A DNA stretch of 64,000 bases from Apostichopus japonicus (lineage: Eukaryota; Echinodermata; Holothuroidea; Aspidochirotida; Stichopodidae). The position numbers were made by a program, and so were the translations under genes. The notes under the pieces are model-generated. The model was not told where the DNA came from. It saw only the letters and a program-made list of their open reading frames with translations, and did not search any database. Positions 48,208 through 59,567 of this stretch are shown here, piece after piece (the stretch's first letter is position 1; every line of letters starts with the position of its first letter). Where the stretch lies: NCBI RefSeq assembly GCF_037975245.1, contig NC_092576.1, positions 1,686,501 to 1,750,500 on the forward strand, given 5' to 3'.

Positions 48208-49560
48208 GTAAGTACAAGTTAGTATATCATACTTGAACGCTATCATTAAAAACAGAATATTCAAACATGGTAGACGAAATATGGTATCCATATACATGTG
48301 CAAATTTGATAACAAAATTGATTTGTTCCTTCAATTATTATTTTGCTAGCTGAAAACAAAATCCTACGGGATCTGGAGGGATCATAGTTATAGGTTGTAT
48401 AGTGTGTGCGGAAGTGCTAGGAATCAGTAGCACATCCTGCAAGATTTTCGATTGGTTCGATTTGCACCAAAATGTGCATGCATATACTTCTGCACTATTA
48501 TCAGGTGTTATTCCCATGACAGAGTAATATGTTCCACTCAAAATACAAAAAGAAAAACGTTTTAATGATAAAAATGTTGCTCGCTATCAGGCTTCAAACT
48601 AGACATATATCTACTCCGGAAGTCCATATAGCCTTATGTAGAGAAACTATAAGTAGAGTGACTAGCCGGCGTATGTGTTCACTCGCTCCATATATATACT
48701 GACATATACTGTAAACGACAGTATATAGGCCTGGTCAAACTTATGTTCACGTCACGCCCTGCATTGTTCGCCATATAGTTGTATAGGATTATATAAACCA
48801 CATATACCTGCATATACCGTAATGCTTAGCCTATGCGTCATCTACACGCGATAACCATATCCAAACCTACGCGGAGTTTAGCCTATATCATGATCTTGTT
48901 GATAGGCTAAATACTCGTCTTCCTAAACAATTGAGCAATTCGCGAATCTTGATTGTACTTAGCCCATACAGCGAACTTTTACTCATGAAAATCGAAAGTT
49001 TTGTAAAATAATTGCACACATTTTACCTAACATATGTGTACTGAACTTTTTCTTTTGCTCAACTGCTTACAGAGTGTAATAAGTAAAATATTTGTATCAA
49101 TTTACATACAAAACTTACTAGATAGTATGATAGGTATATAGAGGTCATAATAAGTTGAAGAATTTTTCTTCAGTTTTCTTAATAGGCTACTTTTCTCATG
49201 ATTTCCCTTCTGCCATGATACATCATATAGCTATCATACGCAAGGTTTCTAGATTAATTGTCAAGTTGTGGGTTTATGTCGCAATCTTCAGGTTAGGCTA
49301 CTGTATCCAACAATTATTTTGAACCGTGTATTACTTTTTCACCTAATTGAAAGACCCTTCGTCATTTCTTGCTTCGCACCCATATAGAGAACTGCTTTTC
49401 TCACCTTTATTTAACGCCTTAATGTTTGCAATCTAAAGATATAATCAGCTCTGTCTTATCGAGTCTGACAGTTTCTGGTTATTGCCTAGCGTTACACTTC
49501 ACGCATCACTGTGCAACAATTATATAGCAGGTTAGGCTATACCAGGGAAGGTGTCTTTAC

Positions 49561-49811
49561 TCATTGTTCAATTACGGGTTGTAGTGTAAGCGTATAATCT
49601 GGTATTGTGAGTTTAAGATCTTTATCCAAGGTTTTCAACACACCCTGTACTGTTGCTACTGGCATAACCTTGTAACCTTGTGTGTTGATATGATACCTTG
49701 TTGTATCGAAATGTAGGCCCCATATACTTTAGACAGTGAGAGTCAACATCAAACATTCCCGCCAAAGTAGCCTCCTAAGCTGTCGACAATGGCTTTACCA
49801 CATGACTTGAT
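49561..49811 (-). pseudogene. Antisense coding-like fragment, unknown family, unit 5
   Basis: As in units 1 and 3 but with a 7-bp loss (TTGTATCGAAATG instead of TTGTATCGTTTTGCGAAATG), which shifts the frame in the middle. It ends after LQPVIEQ at the same TGA. Confidence 0.28.
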
Positions 49812-50989
49812 CGCATATACAGCTATTGTGAACACATAGTTATTGTCGTATCGAGTCCGCTTCCCGGTGGAAGAGGTACGTACAATGTACCTATACCTGC
49901 ATGTTGGTATAAAGAACTGTAAGATAAATATTAAATAATCTGACAGAGTATTTAATCTGCCGTAAGAAATTATTCATTATTTAGTAAACTTGTTTCAAAT
50001 TATATATATAAACAAAGGAGAAACCACCAGGCTGGGAAGAATTAGAAGACTATAACCAAACTGCAACATCTTCAAGTTTGTAAGATGATTAATAACAAAC
50101 ATGCATGGCCATCAGGAGAATATTAAAAATTTCTTTAAATTCCCACAAAATTACATCTAAATCCTCATGAAATCCAGGACAATGTGCTGTTATGAGTGGG
50201 ATATCACAAGTCTAAATTGTCAATTCGAATAGTTGAATGTGTCAACACGGTGTTTGAACCTAAAATCCAGATGAGGCATCAAAATACGTAACAGAGTGCA
50301 TGTCTACTTGGAAAGCGAGGTCAAAAACATGATACTGCCCAACCCCACTTTCAAGAGCCGGGACATTTGGAAAAGTTGCATATTCCGTATGCTATCCGGC
50401 GGGGCCCCTTAAGTAATTGGCTCAATGTGTGATTTCTGTGGTAATCGACTTTCTCCTCCAATAATTACATTGGGTGCCCAGTTTATGTTAATTGGAAGAC
50501 TAATGTGTCCAGCAACGTTAAATACATCAACTTTCGTTCAGTTTCGTGTCGGACTGAGTGTTTGAAAATAAACCGTACATAACATTTGTTTTCAGTGGAA
50601 ATTATCCTCAAACCCTCGAAAGTCCATGTTGGTTCTCGTTTACTCACAACGCTCTTACTTGATCAAAGCGAATATGGTTGCTTCTGGAAAACGGTTTTAG
50701 ATTGAATATTTTGTAAGCTTGCTAAAGCGGTGCCGATTGGTTCAGTATAGTTTTATCGGACTTGACTGTTCTTTCATACGAAAATCAAGTGACAGATCAC
50801 CATTAAATAGCTAATGGATATGCAACAGTTGATCAACAAGGATCACGTGACCAGGTTATTAGTTTTTCGTTTCGTGTTTGTTTAATTACATAAGTATTGA
50901 AATGCTTTAAGATTTGTTACGATTGCTTTCCGTCAAACATATGATTAATATCTTGTAAACTAGAAAGCAATATTCTGCGAAAAAATTAG

Positions 50990-51217
50990 TTTTTCTTATG
51001 ATTATGCTGACTATGGCGACCTAATTACAATACACACTCTCTACACACAAGGTACGTTCCTGCGAAGTGTACAAGAAGTGTTCACTAAAACACACATAGG
51101 CTGGTATTCTAATATACGACCGTACGGCGAGTTTGCCGAACAAATGCGGTTACCATCATGGGATTTAACAGTAGTTCCAATCACTGAAAAATATAAAGAA
51201 TGCCACTTCAACACATG
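50990..51217 (+). CDS. Possible internal exon, copy 5 (open)
   Basis: Apparently the same as copy 3: 228 bases, phase 2 at both ends, open, donor CACATG|GTAAGTTACC. It contains LYTQGTFLRSVQEVF and GWYSNIRPYGEFAEQM. The downstream terminal exon of this unit is disrupted, so even if spliced in it would not lead to a complete enzyme. Confidence 0.42.
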
Positions 51218-51894
51218 GTAAGTTACCTATTGTTCAACAGATTTGGTCTATAAAGGTAGCAGTTGGTCAAGGTGATGAATTCCGCATCGTTTGAGTCATA
51301 TATATATTAGAAGGTACTAACGTATCCTAGCCTATCAGTACAATACGTAGCTATATACCTATGTTAGGCTTATTAGTATTGTAGTAGTAGGATGGTGGTC
51401 AACATGTTGATGCGATTGTTGTCAATAAAGTTGAGCACGAAATGAAAATAGTTAATCAATAGCCACGGGTGCTGGACTGTGTAAAGATGGTAACTGAGCT
51501 GATCAATAGATATGTGCATAAACCATATATAGGGCCTGTTGAAAAATGATCATTACCCCCCCCCCCCCACCCCAAGCGAACGGAATGTGTTTATATGAAC
51601 GAGTTTACATCATAGAATCGTGGTATACGTATTGCGCAATGTTTAAAGTGACAAACAGCCAGAGCCTTTCTATATGCTTCTTGCTCCCCTTGGTCAAAAT
51701 ATTGAAAACATTAACGTCAAATCATACATTAACGCTGGAGGAATGTATATGTACCAAATTGTTCAGTGGACATAAGCTATAAAGCAAATATTTGGTATGT
51801 ACGTACTACATCGATAAGAAAGTGCTGGTTTTGTATCCTGCTCTTCAACTATCGATTCAAAACTAATGCACTGCTTCGACAGTAAAATAATCTT

Positions 51895-52290
51895 TCACAG
51901 CAGATAAACTAATATGTTACCACAAGTATACTAATATATAAAGACAGATCTACTAATCTCTTGCGGCAGATTAACTAATCTGTTACGACAATACAATAGA
52001 TGGTTCGACAGATTAACAAATCTGTTATGACAGATTAACTTATATGTTTTGAAAGATTAACTTATATGTTATGACAGATTAAATAATCTGTTACAACAGG
52101 TTTGCCAATATGCTAGGACAGAATGACTAAACCGATATGGCAGATTAATTAATCTGTTACGATATATGAAATTGATCTGTTATCTCTGATTAACCAATCT
52201 CTTAAAATCAAATTAAATTATCTGTTACTGCTTATGCAATGATCTTCTACGTCAGATTCATAAACTGTTATGAAAGCTTAATAGTACGTT
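51895..52290. repeat. Degenerate palindromic minisatellite, unit 5
   Basis: Monomer order and missing monomers match unit 3, including GACAGATTAAATAATCTG followed directly by TTACAACAGG. This supports a recent common origin of the unit 3 and unit 5 cores. Confidence 0.7.
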
Positions 52291-52541
52291 ATGACATTTA
52301 TATCGACGGATTTGAAAAACAAGTTACAACATACTGATTTGTTCTCTATTTGTTTCTTTGACCAAAACTGAACCAACATTATTTCCAATGGGCCAAACAT
52401 TGTCGATGGCACTAATGGGCTTTCGTAGCATTGTAACCCATATTAAGTTACATTTAAACACACACCACCCCTCTCCCTCCTTTTTGCCCATTCACATGTA
52501 CACCTGGTAGTACAAAATGAGTTTAATTGTTCTCTTTTCAG

Positions 52542-53616
52542 GATCGGTTCCTCTACCACCTCACCAAGTGACATAGTCGAGGTGTCCGACGAACGTCGAA
52601 CGTTACTTGTCCAACATTACGGTCCTTCAGGAACACCACTCCCAAACTTCTTCACCAAAGGAAAACCAGGAGGTCTTACACTACGGGATTACTCGAATGG
52701 CGTCGTTGTATTTGTTCACCATAACAAAGCAGCTGGAACCACGATCAAATCTTGCATGAGGAGAATGCAGCGTACAGGGATCATCGATGGACCAGAACCG
52801 TTTCTAGTACATGCTCCTGGAAGAATGGAGCTTCACTTACGAGCACGTAAGGGCAGAAAATACAAGCAAATGAAATATTTTATGGGTGGCTATTCGTTTG
52901 GAATGTGTGATTATTTTACAGATAACCGAAAATGTTCATATTTTACATTCATGAGAGATCCAATCGAACGAGTTATATCCTCAGTAGTACTATAGTAGTA
53001 CTATTGCCATCGTAACCGCGGGGACCAACTTTGTGGCCCTACTAGGGTGGATAACTTTACCTTGGAAGAATGGGCGATATACCAGGGTAGTTATTTCTTT
53101 TATCAACTTCTTATCCAGCCTGTATTTTGTTCAAAAGATTGGCCTTTAAAAAAGGTTAGCACCAGTGATCAGTATATTTTAAAAGAGTTTCAAACCAATG
53201 TGACAAATGTGACCAATGTAAGACAATGCTGGTTCCGACAGAGACAATATTTTGCAAATGTTCTGACCTCTGCTGAACTAACAGTTTTGTTCGACTACAT
53301 ATCTGCTAACTTGGAAAACTGGTTTGCATTTATTGGGATGACTGAATATTTCAGTTCATCTTTGAAAATGCTTACACACATCTACAACATACCGTTTGAG
53401 GATAAATGCGATCGGAAAACTAACGAAGGACGATACAAAACAGATTTAAGCCAGGTTAATGATCATTCTTACAACAAATCAGAATTAAGAGATACGTTGA
53501 TGGGAAACCCACAAGTTATGAAGGCCTTAGAATTTGATATGTTGTTATACGATAAGGGGATGGAAATTTTTCAAAACGAGGAGAAGGTTTTTGCCCGAAG
53601 GGGTTTGAGAAATTAA
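52542..53616 (+). pseudogene. Sulfotransferase-like terminal exon, copy 5, with two in-frame stops
   Basis: Good acceptor (TTCTCTTTTCAG ends 52541). The frame is open through the 5' loop and up to RDPIERVISS, then meets TAG TAG at 52993-52998. Relative to the other copies, five bases (TACTT) are replaced by 17 (GTAGTACTATAGTAGTA), a net gain of 12, so the frame resumes correctly and stays open to the normal TAA. The insert is a near-direct repeat of GTAGTA around CTATA and looks like a local templated repair event. Translation would end directly after the 3'-phosphate-binding motif and lose about 200 residues. A sequencing or assembly error is possible but less likely, since the change is complex. 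Confidence 0.8.
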
Positions 53617-55386
53617 ATGCGATTACTTGATAACAATTTAGTGAGAATTAAAAATGATTCAAGAAATGTTGTACATTGACACTCTTCCATTGAACTTAAG
53701 AGCGTAAACATTTATAGAACGTATATGTCCCGATAATATAAAATATAAACGAGTGCTGCAGAGTCCCTCAAAGTATTAATTCTTAATTCCGACAGCTAGA
53801 GGTATTAGTTATAGTACTGAATTCAACTGTTGCTAATTCATTCTAAAAAATACTCAAATACATGTAAATATTTCCGATAAATTCCAATACTTTCATATTC
53901 ATCGAGGTATTATATTCTTATACGGCTTCTAAAATTCTTCTTGGAATTTTGCACGTTCTTATACCTTAGGATGTTATACTTCCAATACATGGCTGTATGC
54001 ATTGTTGAAACTGAAGTTAAACAAGTAAAGAAATACTCTGTCAACTTCAAGTAATACCGATACTGATTTCACTGATGCGACAATAACAGTTGTAGTTTTC
54101 AATCTTCCAACTTTGAGCGGAACAGAAGCTTAATTCTATGGACATGACGGTTGCATTTCTCAATGGCATACCAGTTATACCACCAACTTTGTCTTTCACA
54201 ATAACACATGGCAGAAAAAACCAACCCCTTAAAAACATGGTATAATATTGCTCACAATTTTGAAAAACAAGCGAGCTGCAAAATTTTATGAGATTTGCTC
54301 AAATAATCGTCATTCCATTTCAGTCTCTTCTTATGTTTGGCGAGCTTTTTATTTAGTGTTGCCAGATAAACGAAATGCTAGATTCTCTCTGATTATATTA
54401 ATGTGAATTTCAAGCCTGTAAGTTTATATTGCAAGCTTGTGAACACTAAAGTAGGCAAAGAGGAAATAAAATTGATATTACAAACTTGTAAATAAATACT
54501 GAATTCTGTCCTGTTATATTTTTTGTAGTCTCAACTTAGCTTAGCTAGTAGTTTCGTGTCACTATATAGTCCCGTTAAGAGCAAGTGTCACAACATGTAA
54601 GGTTATATTGACGTGAAAAAGACTTCATATCTGGGGGACGGGGCAAATTCTCAATTCATATGACATATTAATGTCGGGGCATCAACTTTTAGAGAAAAGA
54701 GGTGGATTTATGATTTTATGAAGGAATATGTGTAGTCATTGAGTCGTTTAGCCCGATTCTTATGTAGAGAGGGTCTGATAAGGTCTCCCCAACCCTGGGA
54801 ATGATGTCAGATGATGAATTGTGAGGCATATTTAGACTATAAATTAGCAACATAATTAAGTCTCAACGCAGATTTGTGATAACTAATATTTTGAACAACC
54901 TGACACAGCCTCGATCCACGTGTGATTACGCTACAGCAAAATTTCCACTTTTATTAGAAACTTTGAAGAAAGATGTCAAGAGTCCGTCGAATTTTGTGAC
55001 ACCCACCAAAATAGATAGCTGTTCAATTTTATGTTGTGTGGTACATTATGTTAATGAACATTATTTTTGCTATCTTTTGCGAGCTTTATCTTTTCAATGC
55101 TACTATTGGACTTGATCTCCTCCCCATTTAACTCTTTCATCCCCCCGTCCCCCCACCCCCTCCCGATTCCACCAGTCCATGCATCATGAATACAAGCTTG
55201 ACAAGGACGAATCTTGACTTAATGACAAACGACTTATGTGGGTAGCATCTGGCCGTTTCGATCCTTTTAATAACCCCAGTGACATGGGCGCAGATCAGTC
55301 TTGGAAAATGGTGGGGACGCGTGTCTGTTCTCTGATACTATCTAAACGGAGCGCGACCATGGGTTTGCGCGAAACGTACATGAAAT

Positions 55387-57497
55387 TTGTTGGCAAATAT
55401 ACCTCCCAGATCGTCGAAAATAACACTTCCAAGACCTAATGAAAATCTTGCTAATCAGTTTGGTGATTTCTTTATAAACAAGGTAGCAGCTATTCGTGAG
55501 GAATATGATACTTGTGATGCCACGCCCAGTGTGGACATAATGGCAGACGATAGAATTTTTGGTGGTTGTCCTCTAGAATCTTTCTCTCCTGCCACCGAAG
55601 AAGAGGTACGGAAGCTAATTAAAAGCTCCCCAACAAAGTCCTGCAGTTTGGATCCTATACATACCTGGCTATTGAAGCAATGTATCGATGCACCCCTGCT
55701 AATTATAACCGCCATCATAAACCAATCACTCATTGAATCAAAGGTGCCGTCTTGATTTAAGCGTTCTATTGTTAAACCACTGCTCAAAAAGCCTGGTATG
55801 AATAAAGAAGTGTTTAAAAACTACCGACCTATATCAAATTTATCTTTTATATCCAAACTCGTAGAAAAAGTTGTTGCAATACGCCTTCAACATCACTGAT
55901 ATGCCAATGCTTTGCATGTTAATATCCAATCTGCATATCGCCAGTACCATTCAACTGAGTCAGCTTTACTAAGAGTACATAACGATATTGCTGCAGCTCT
56001 TGACAAGAGGCCCCAAACAATGATGGTCATTTTGGACCTATCGGCAGCCTTCGATCTTAGTGATCATGATATCTTATTTAATCGTTTCCAACATACTTTT
56101 GGAATTGCGTCAAACTCATTAAAATGGTTTAAGTCCTATTTTAGGGACAGAGTGCAATGTATACAAATTGATAATGTTATATCTGATGAGAAATAGCTAA
56201 GGTTTGGGGTACCACATGGATCTGTACTTGGTCCTTTGATATATTGTATGTTTACCCGTGCAGTTGGAGAAATAATTCAGCGCCATAACATCAACCATCA
56301 CTGTTATGCTGATGATACGCAATTGTTTTTGAATTTTGGTGCCCTTGAGTCCTGGAATGATGTATCATTAAAGCTCCAAGCATGCCTTTCAGATATAGAC
56401 AGTTGGATGCGGGTTAATTGTTTGAACTTAATCAGGACAAAACTGAGTTCATTGTATTTTCACCAAAATTTCAGGGTCATGCTATTCAAGACTTGTATAT
56501 AAATATGGGACCTAACACCATACGTTCAGCTCCTAAAGTAAAGAATTTAGGTATATATCTTGATCACAATCTTACCATGGATAATCAAGTTGACTCTATC
56601 TGTAAGTCCTGTTATTGGCAGATCCGAAATATTGGCAAAATTAGAAGGTATATCTCAGATGATGCGTGTAAGACTTTAATCCATGCCCTTGTGACATCAA
56701 AACTGGATTACTGCAATGCCCTGCTATATGGCCTGCCTCACAAGCTGACCGATCGCCTTCAGCGAGTTCAGAATCGCGCTGCGCGGCTTGTAAGTCGCAC
56801 TCGTAGACACGAGCATATTACACCTGTATTACGTGACTTACATTGGTTGCCTATTCATTGCAGGTTCAATTATAAGATTCTGTTATATACATATAAGTCA
56901 CTTAATGGTTTAGCCCCTATCTACCTCTCTGAATTAATACATAAGTACAAGCCTACTCGATCTCTACGCTCAGAATCCAAGTCCTTACTTACCAAACCTG
57001 TCATTAAATTAAATTAAATTTCTACATACGGAAACAGGCGTTTCGATTACTCATCTGCGACAATATGGAACAGGTTATCGGAGGAAGCTAAGTGTGCCAA
57101 AAATATAGATGAATTTAAAATAACTAATCAAAACCTTTCTATTTAGATCTGCATTCCATTAACCGTGCTTTCTATACTATTTATATTGTCACATATTATT
57201 ACAACGCATCATTTTGCATTTATAGCGCTTTTAAAATTTAAATTTTACACTTATTTATATATTTTAAATTTTAAGAATTTGTTTGTATAATTTTCGATTT
57301 CCCATTTGCAGTTTTTATTATACAATTTATTGTCAGATGGTATATAACAAATTTTCTACCCCCTTTTATACCTTACATGATCGATTTATATATTTGTATA
57401 TCATGTTTGTTTGTGTTTTACAGACTGTAAAGCGCCTTTAAGAGCAATTTCTGATTGGATAAGGCACTATAGAATATTTGTAAAATAAATAAATAAA
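55387..57497 (+). mobile_element. 5'-truncated CR1/L2-type LINE, unit 5
   Basis: Same insertion as in the other units, with the shared stops after KVPS, LQHH and SDEK and the one-base loss of odd units. The catalytic motif reads HCYADDTQLF. Near 57003-57018 there is a small ATTAAATTAAATT expansion that ends the C-terminal frame early. Its 3' stem has GGCACT instead of GGCGCT, a change shared with unit 1, followed by (ATAA)n. Confidence 0.85.
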
Positions 57498-58692
57498 TGA
57501 TGTTCACAAACCTCCTTAAATTTTAGATATCATTGCTCAGAAATTTAGTTTGGAGAAATATATGGGCGTCTGCAAATCAAAAAAATCAGGGGACAAATAA
57601 TCCAATTAGACTTTTGTATATACGATGGGTTTGGGATCCTATCCAGTAAACAATTATAGACTGCCGCAAATGCGATTTCCGTCCAATATTTAAAAACTGT
57701 GGATAAATATAATAAATGAGAACTGCTGCATGTCATTTTCACAAAATTCTGCATCAAACTGCGCCAAAGTTTAATACAGGGGAATTAAAATGCAGCATTT
57801 GGTCAAGTCAAATTGGTGGGGACACGGTATATCATGTCCCCACCACTGAAAAAGTTGGTGGGGACGCGTCCCGCTGTCCGCACCAGGATCTGCGGCCATG
57901 CCCAGTGAGGACTTCATTTATAATTAATCTAACAAAGACTTATTTGACAGACATCAAAAGTGCCTGGAAATTACAATTCGAAGATTACAAACACGCTGTG
58001 GGACACCGTCTCTGTCAATGCATTTCCTCGTAATCGGGAATAGTAGTGACACACAATGGTTTTATCACTACTACGAACAGTCCATAACCACCTACCCTGT
58101 TGATGTTTAGATGTGGTTGTTGCTTCATTTGTTTTGCGTGTGTTTGTGTGCTTTTCTATTCTCTAGGGATCGTTTTCTGCTCGTATTTCCGTTTTAGCTG
58201 TGATGTTTTGATTCTGATAGACTTGGGTCTCTTGATGTGAAGAACCCATTGAACTTTTGGTGTGAACTTTACTGTCACAGGTTAATTCCGAAAAGGGAAC
58301 GCAGTTTGAGGTTCCCCCTTAGGCTTGTACATGTTATGGTCGAGTGCCTCTCACCAGCGTGTGACGTAATGGGGTCACTTCTTTCTAAAAAGTGCGTTTC
58401 TACAGGTCCTCATATCAGAAAGTATTCTTTACCCGCTTCTTCAAGTACGAACTATATCATGTCCCTGTAGAGTCCATAATATATCTGGAGATATATGTTA
58501 AGACTGTTTACTATATCTTACTCGCTGACAGTTATACCACACTGTAGAATAAAGCTTTCACTCGAGCATGACAGTTATTTGGCTCTTAAGCAAATGTTAT
58601 GGTTGACCGAATTCAAACTTCACGCGATGACGTTTTTTGTGCCCCCAAAAAATAATGAAAAAGTGAACGTAACAATAATGTCTATGTTGCAG

Positions 58693-58887
58693 CTTTAACT
58701 CGGAACTAGTCTGTTAATGGTTTTACAAGATGATGGGTTACGGGCATTCTCGTTTCATATACTCGGTTTTGAGTGTTACTTTGTTAATGATATTGTGGTG
58801 TTTTTCAAGTCATCATTCTTGGATAAGTGTCGCGACCAAGCTGCAAAAATCAAACTGGCGGCAAATAGCTCCTCGGCAAGGAACAGA
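58693..58887 (+). CDS. Signal-anchor exon of sulfotransferase-like gene, copy 6
   Basis: ATGATG at 58730, donor GTAAGT at 58888, 158 coding bases, phase 2, open; it reads MMGYGHSRFIYSV like copy 3. The acceptor tract is TCTATGTTGCAG, with one changed base. A 4.8-kb retrotransposon sits 280 bp into the following intron in the opposite orientation. Whether the rest of the gene exists cannot be seen from here. Confidence 0.58.
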
Positions 58888-59166
58888 GTAAGTACAAGTT
58901 AGTATATCATACTTCAACGCTATCATTAAAAACAGAATATTCAAACATGGTAGACGAAATATGGTATCCATATACATGTGCAAATTTGATAACAAAATTG
59001 ATTTGTTCCTTCAATTATTATTTTGCTAGCTGAAAACAAAATCCTATGGGATCTGGAGGGATCATAGTTATAGGTTGTATAGTGTGTGCGGAAGTGCTAG
59101 GAATCAGTAGCACATCCCTGCAAAATTTTCGATTGGTTCGATTTGATAAAAAATGTTGCTCGCTAT

Positions 59167-59416
59167 TGTTGTGTCGGTCCCGGGACAACCTAACAAACTT
59201 ATAGGAATACTTCACAAAACAGTATAACGCAAATGATCCGTCTAAACGGTTAACGTAATGTATTGTGAGCTTTTAACAAGAACGTGTTCTCCAAGAAACC
59301 TTGGTAGACGTTACATAACACAAACCATACCATTCAAATTAAGGTATGCATAAATTAACATATATCAAACTATATCGTAAACAGATTATTTGGTGGCGCT
59401 AAGTAACTATCCAACA
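59167..59416 (-). repeat. 3' LTR of the Ty3/gypsy element (complete, 250 bp)
   Basis: On the + strand it begins TGTTGTGTCGGTCCCGGG and ends AACTATCCAACA, directly followed by the pyrimidine tract that is the polypurine tract on the sense strand. The 5-bp inverted ends TGTTG/CAACA set its limits. The last 49 bp (59368-59416) have no counterpart in the other LTR. Confidence 0.9.
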
Positions 59417-59432
59417 TTCCTCCCTTTCTTCT
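59417..59432 (-). promoter_or_regulatory. Polypurine tract for plus-strand priming
   Basis: The sense strand reads AGAAGAAAGGGAGGAA immediately before the TGTTGG start of the 3' LTR. It is the only long purine run between the stop codon and the LTR, and it fixes the true LTR boundary. Confidence 0.85.
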
Positions 59433-59567
59433 AATTAAGAATAAAATCAAAAATATATCATTATTCGCAATACTTGTTTTACGAAATTATTAATTATATG
59501 ACACTCAACAACTTTTCAAAATAAAACGTTTCCTTTAAACTTTCTTATTCTAGACTTATAAAATTAC

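Larger units (their letters stand above)
45518..57560 (+). repeat. Tandem array unit 5 (odd type, with hAT insertion)
   Basis: 12043 bp; about 10.7 kb without the hAT. Layout: foldback head 45770-45840; hAT-like element 46458-47805 containing a nested element; signal-anchor exon 48013-48207; antisense fragment 49561-49811; internal exon 50990-51217; C-tract near 51560; minisatellite about 51895-52290; disrupted terminal exon 52542-53616; non-coding 3' flank 53617-55385; LINE about 55387-57497. From the anchor exon to the LINE it is nearly identical to unit 3. Confidence 0.9.

Noticed and set aside
59167-59367. 201 bp as the full LTR length, with TG...CA limits at TATCA
   Set aside because: The polypurine tract lies next to CAACA at 59416, and TGTTG/CAACA form inverted ends, so the complete LTR is 250 bp and the right copy is truncated.
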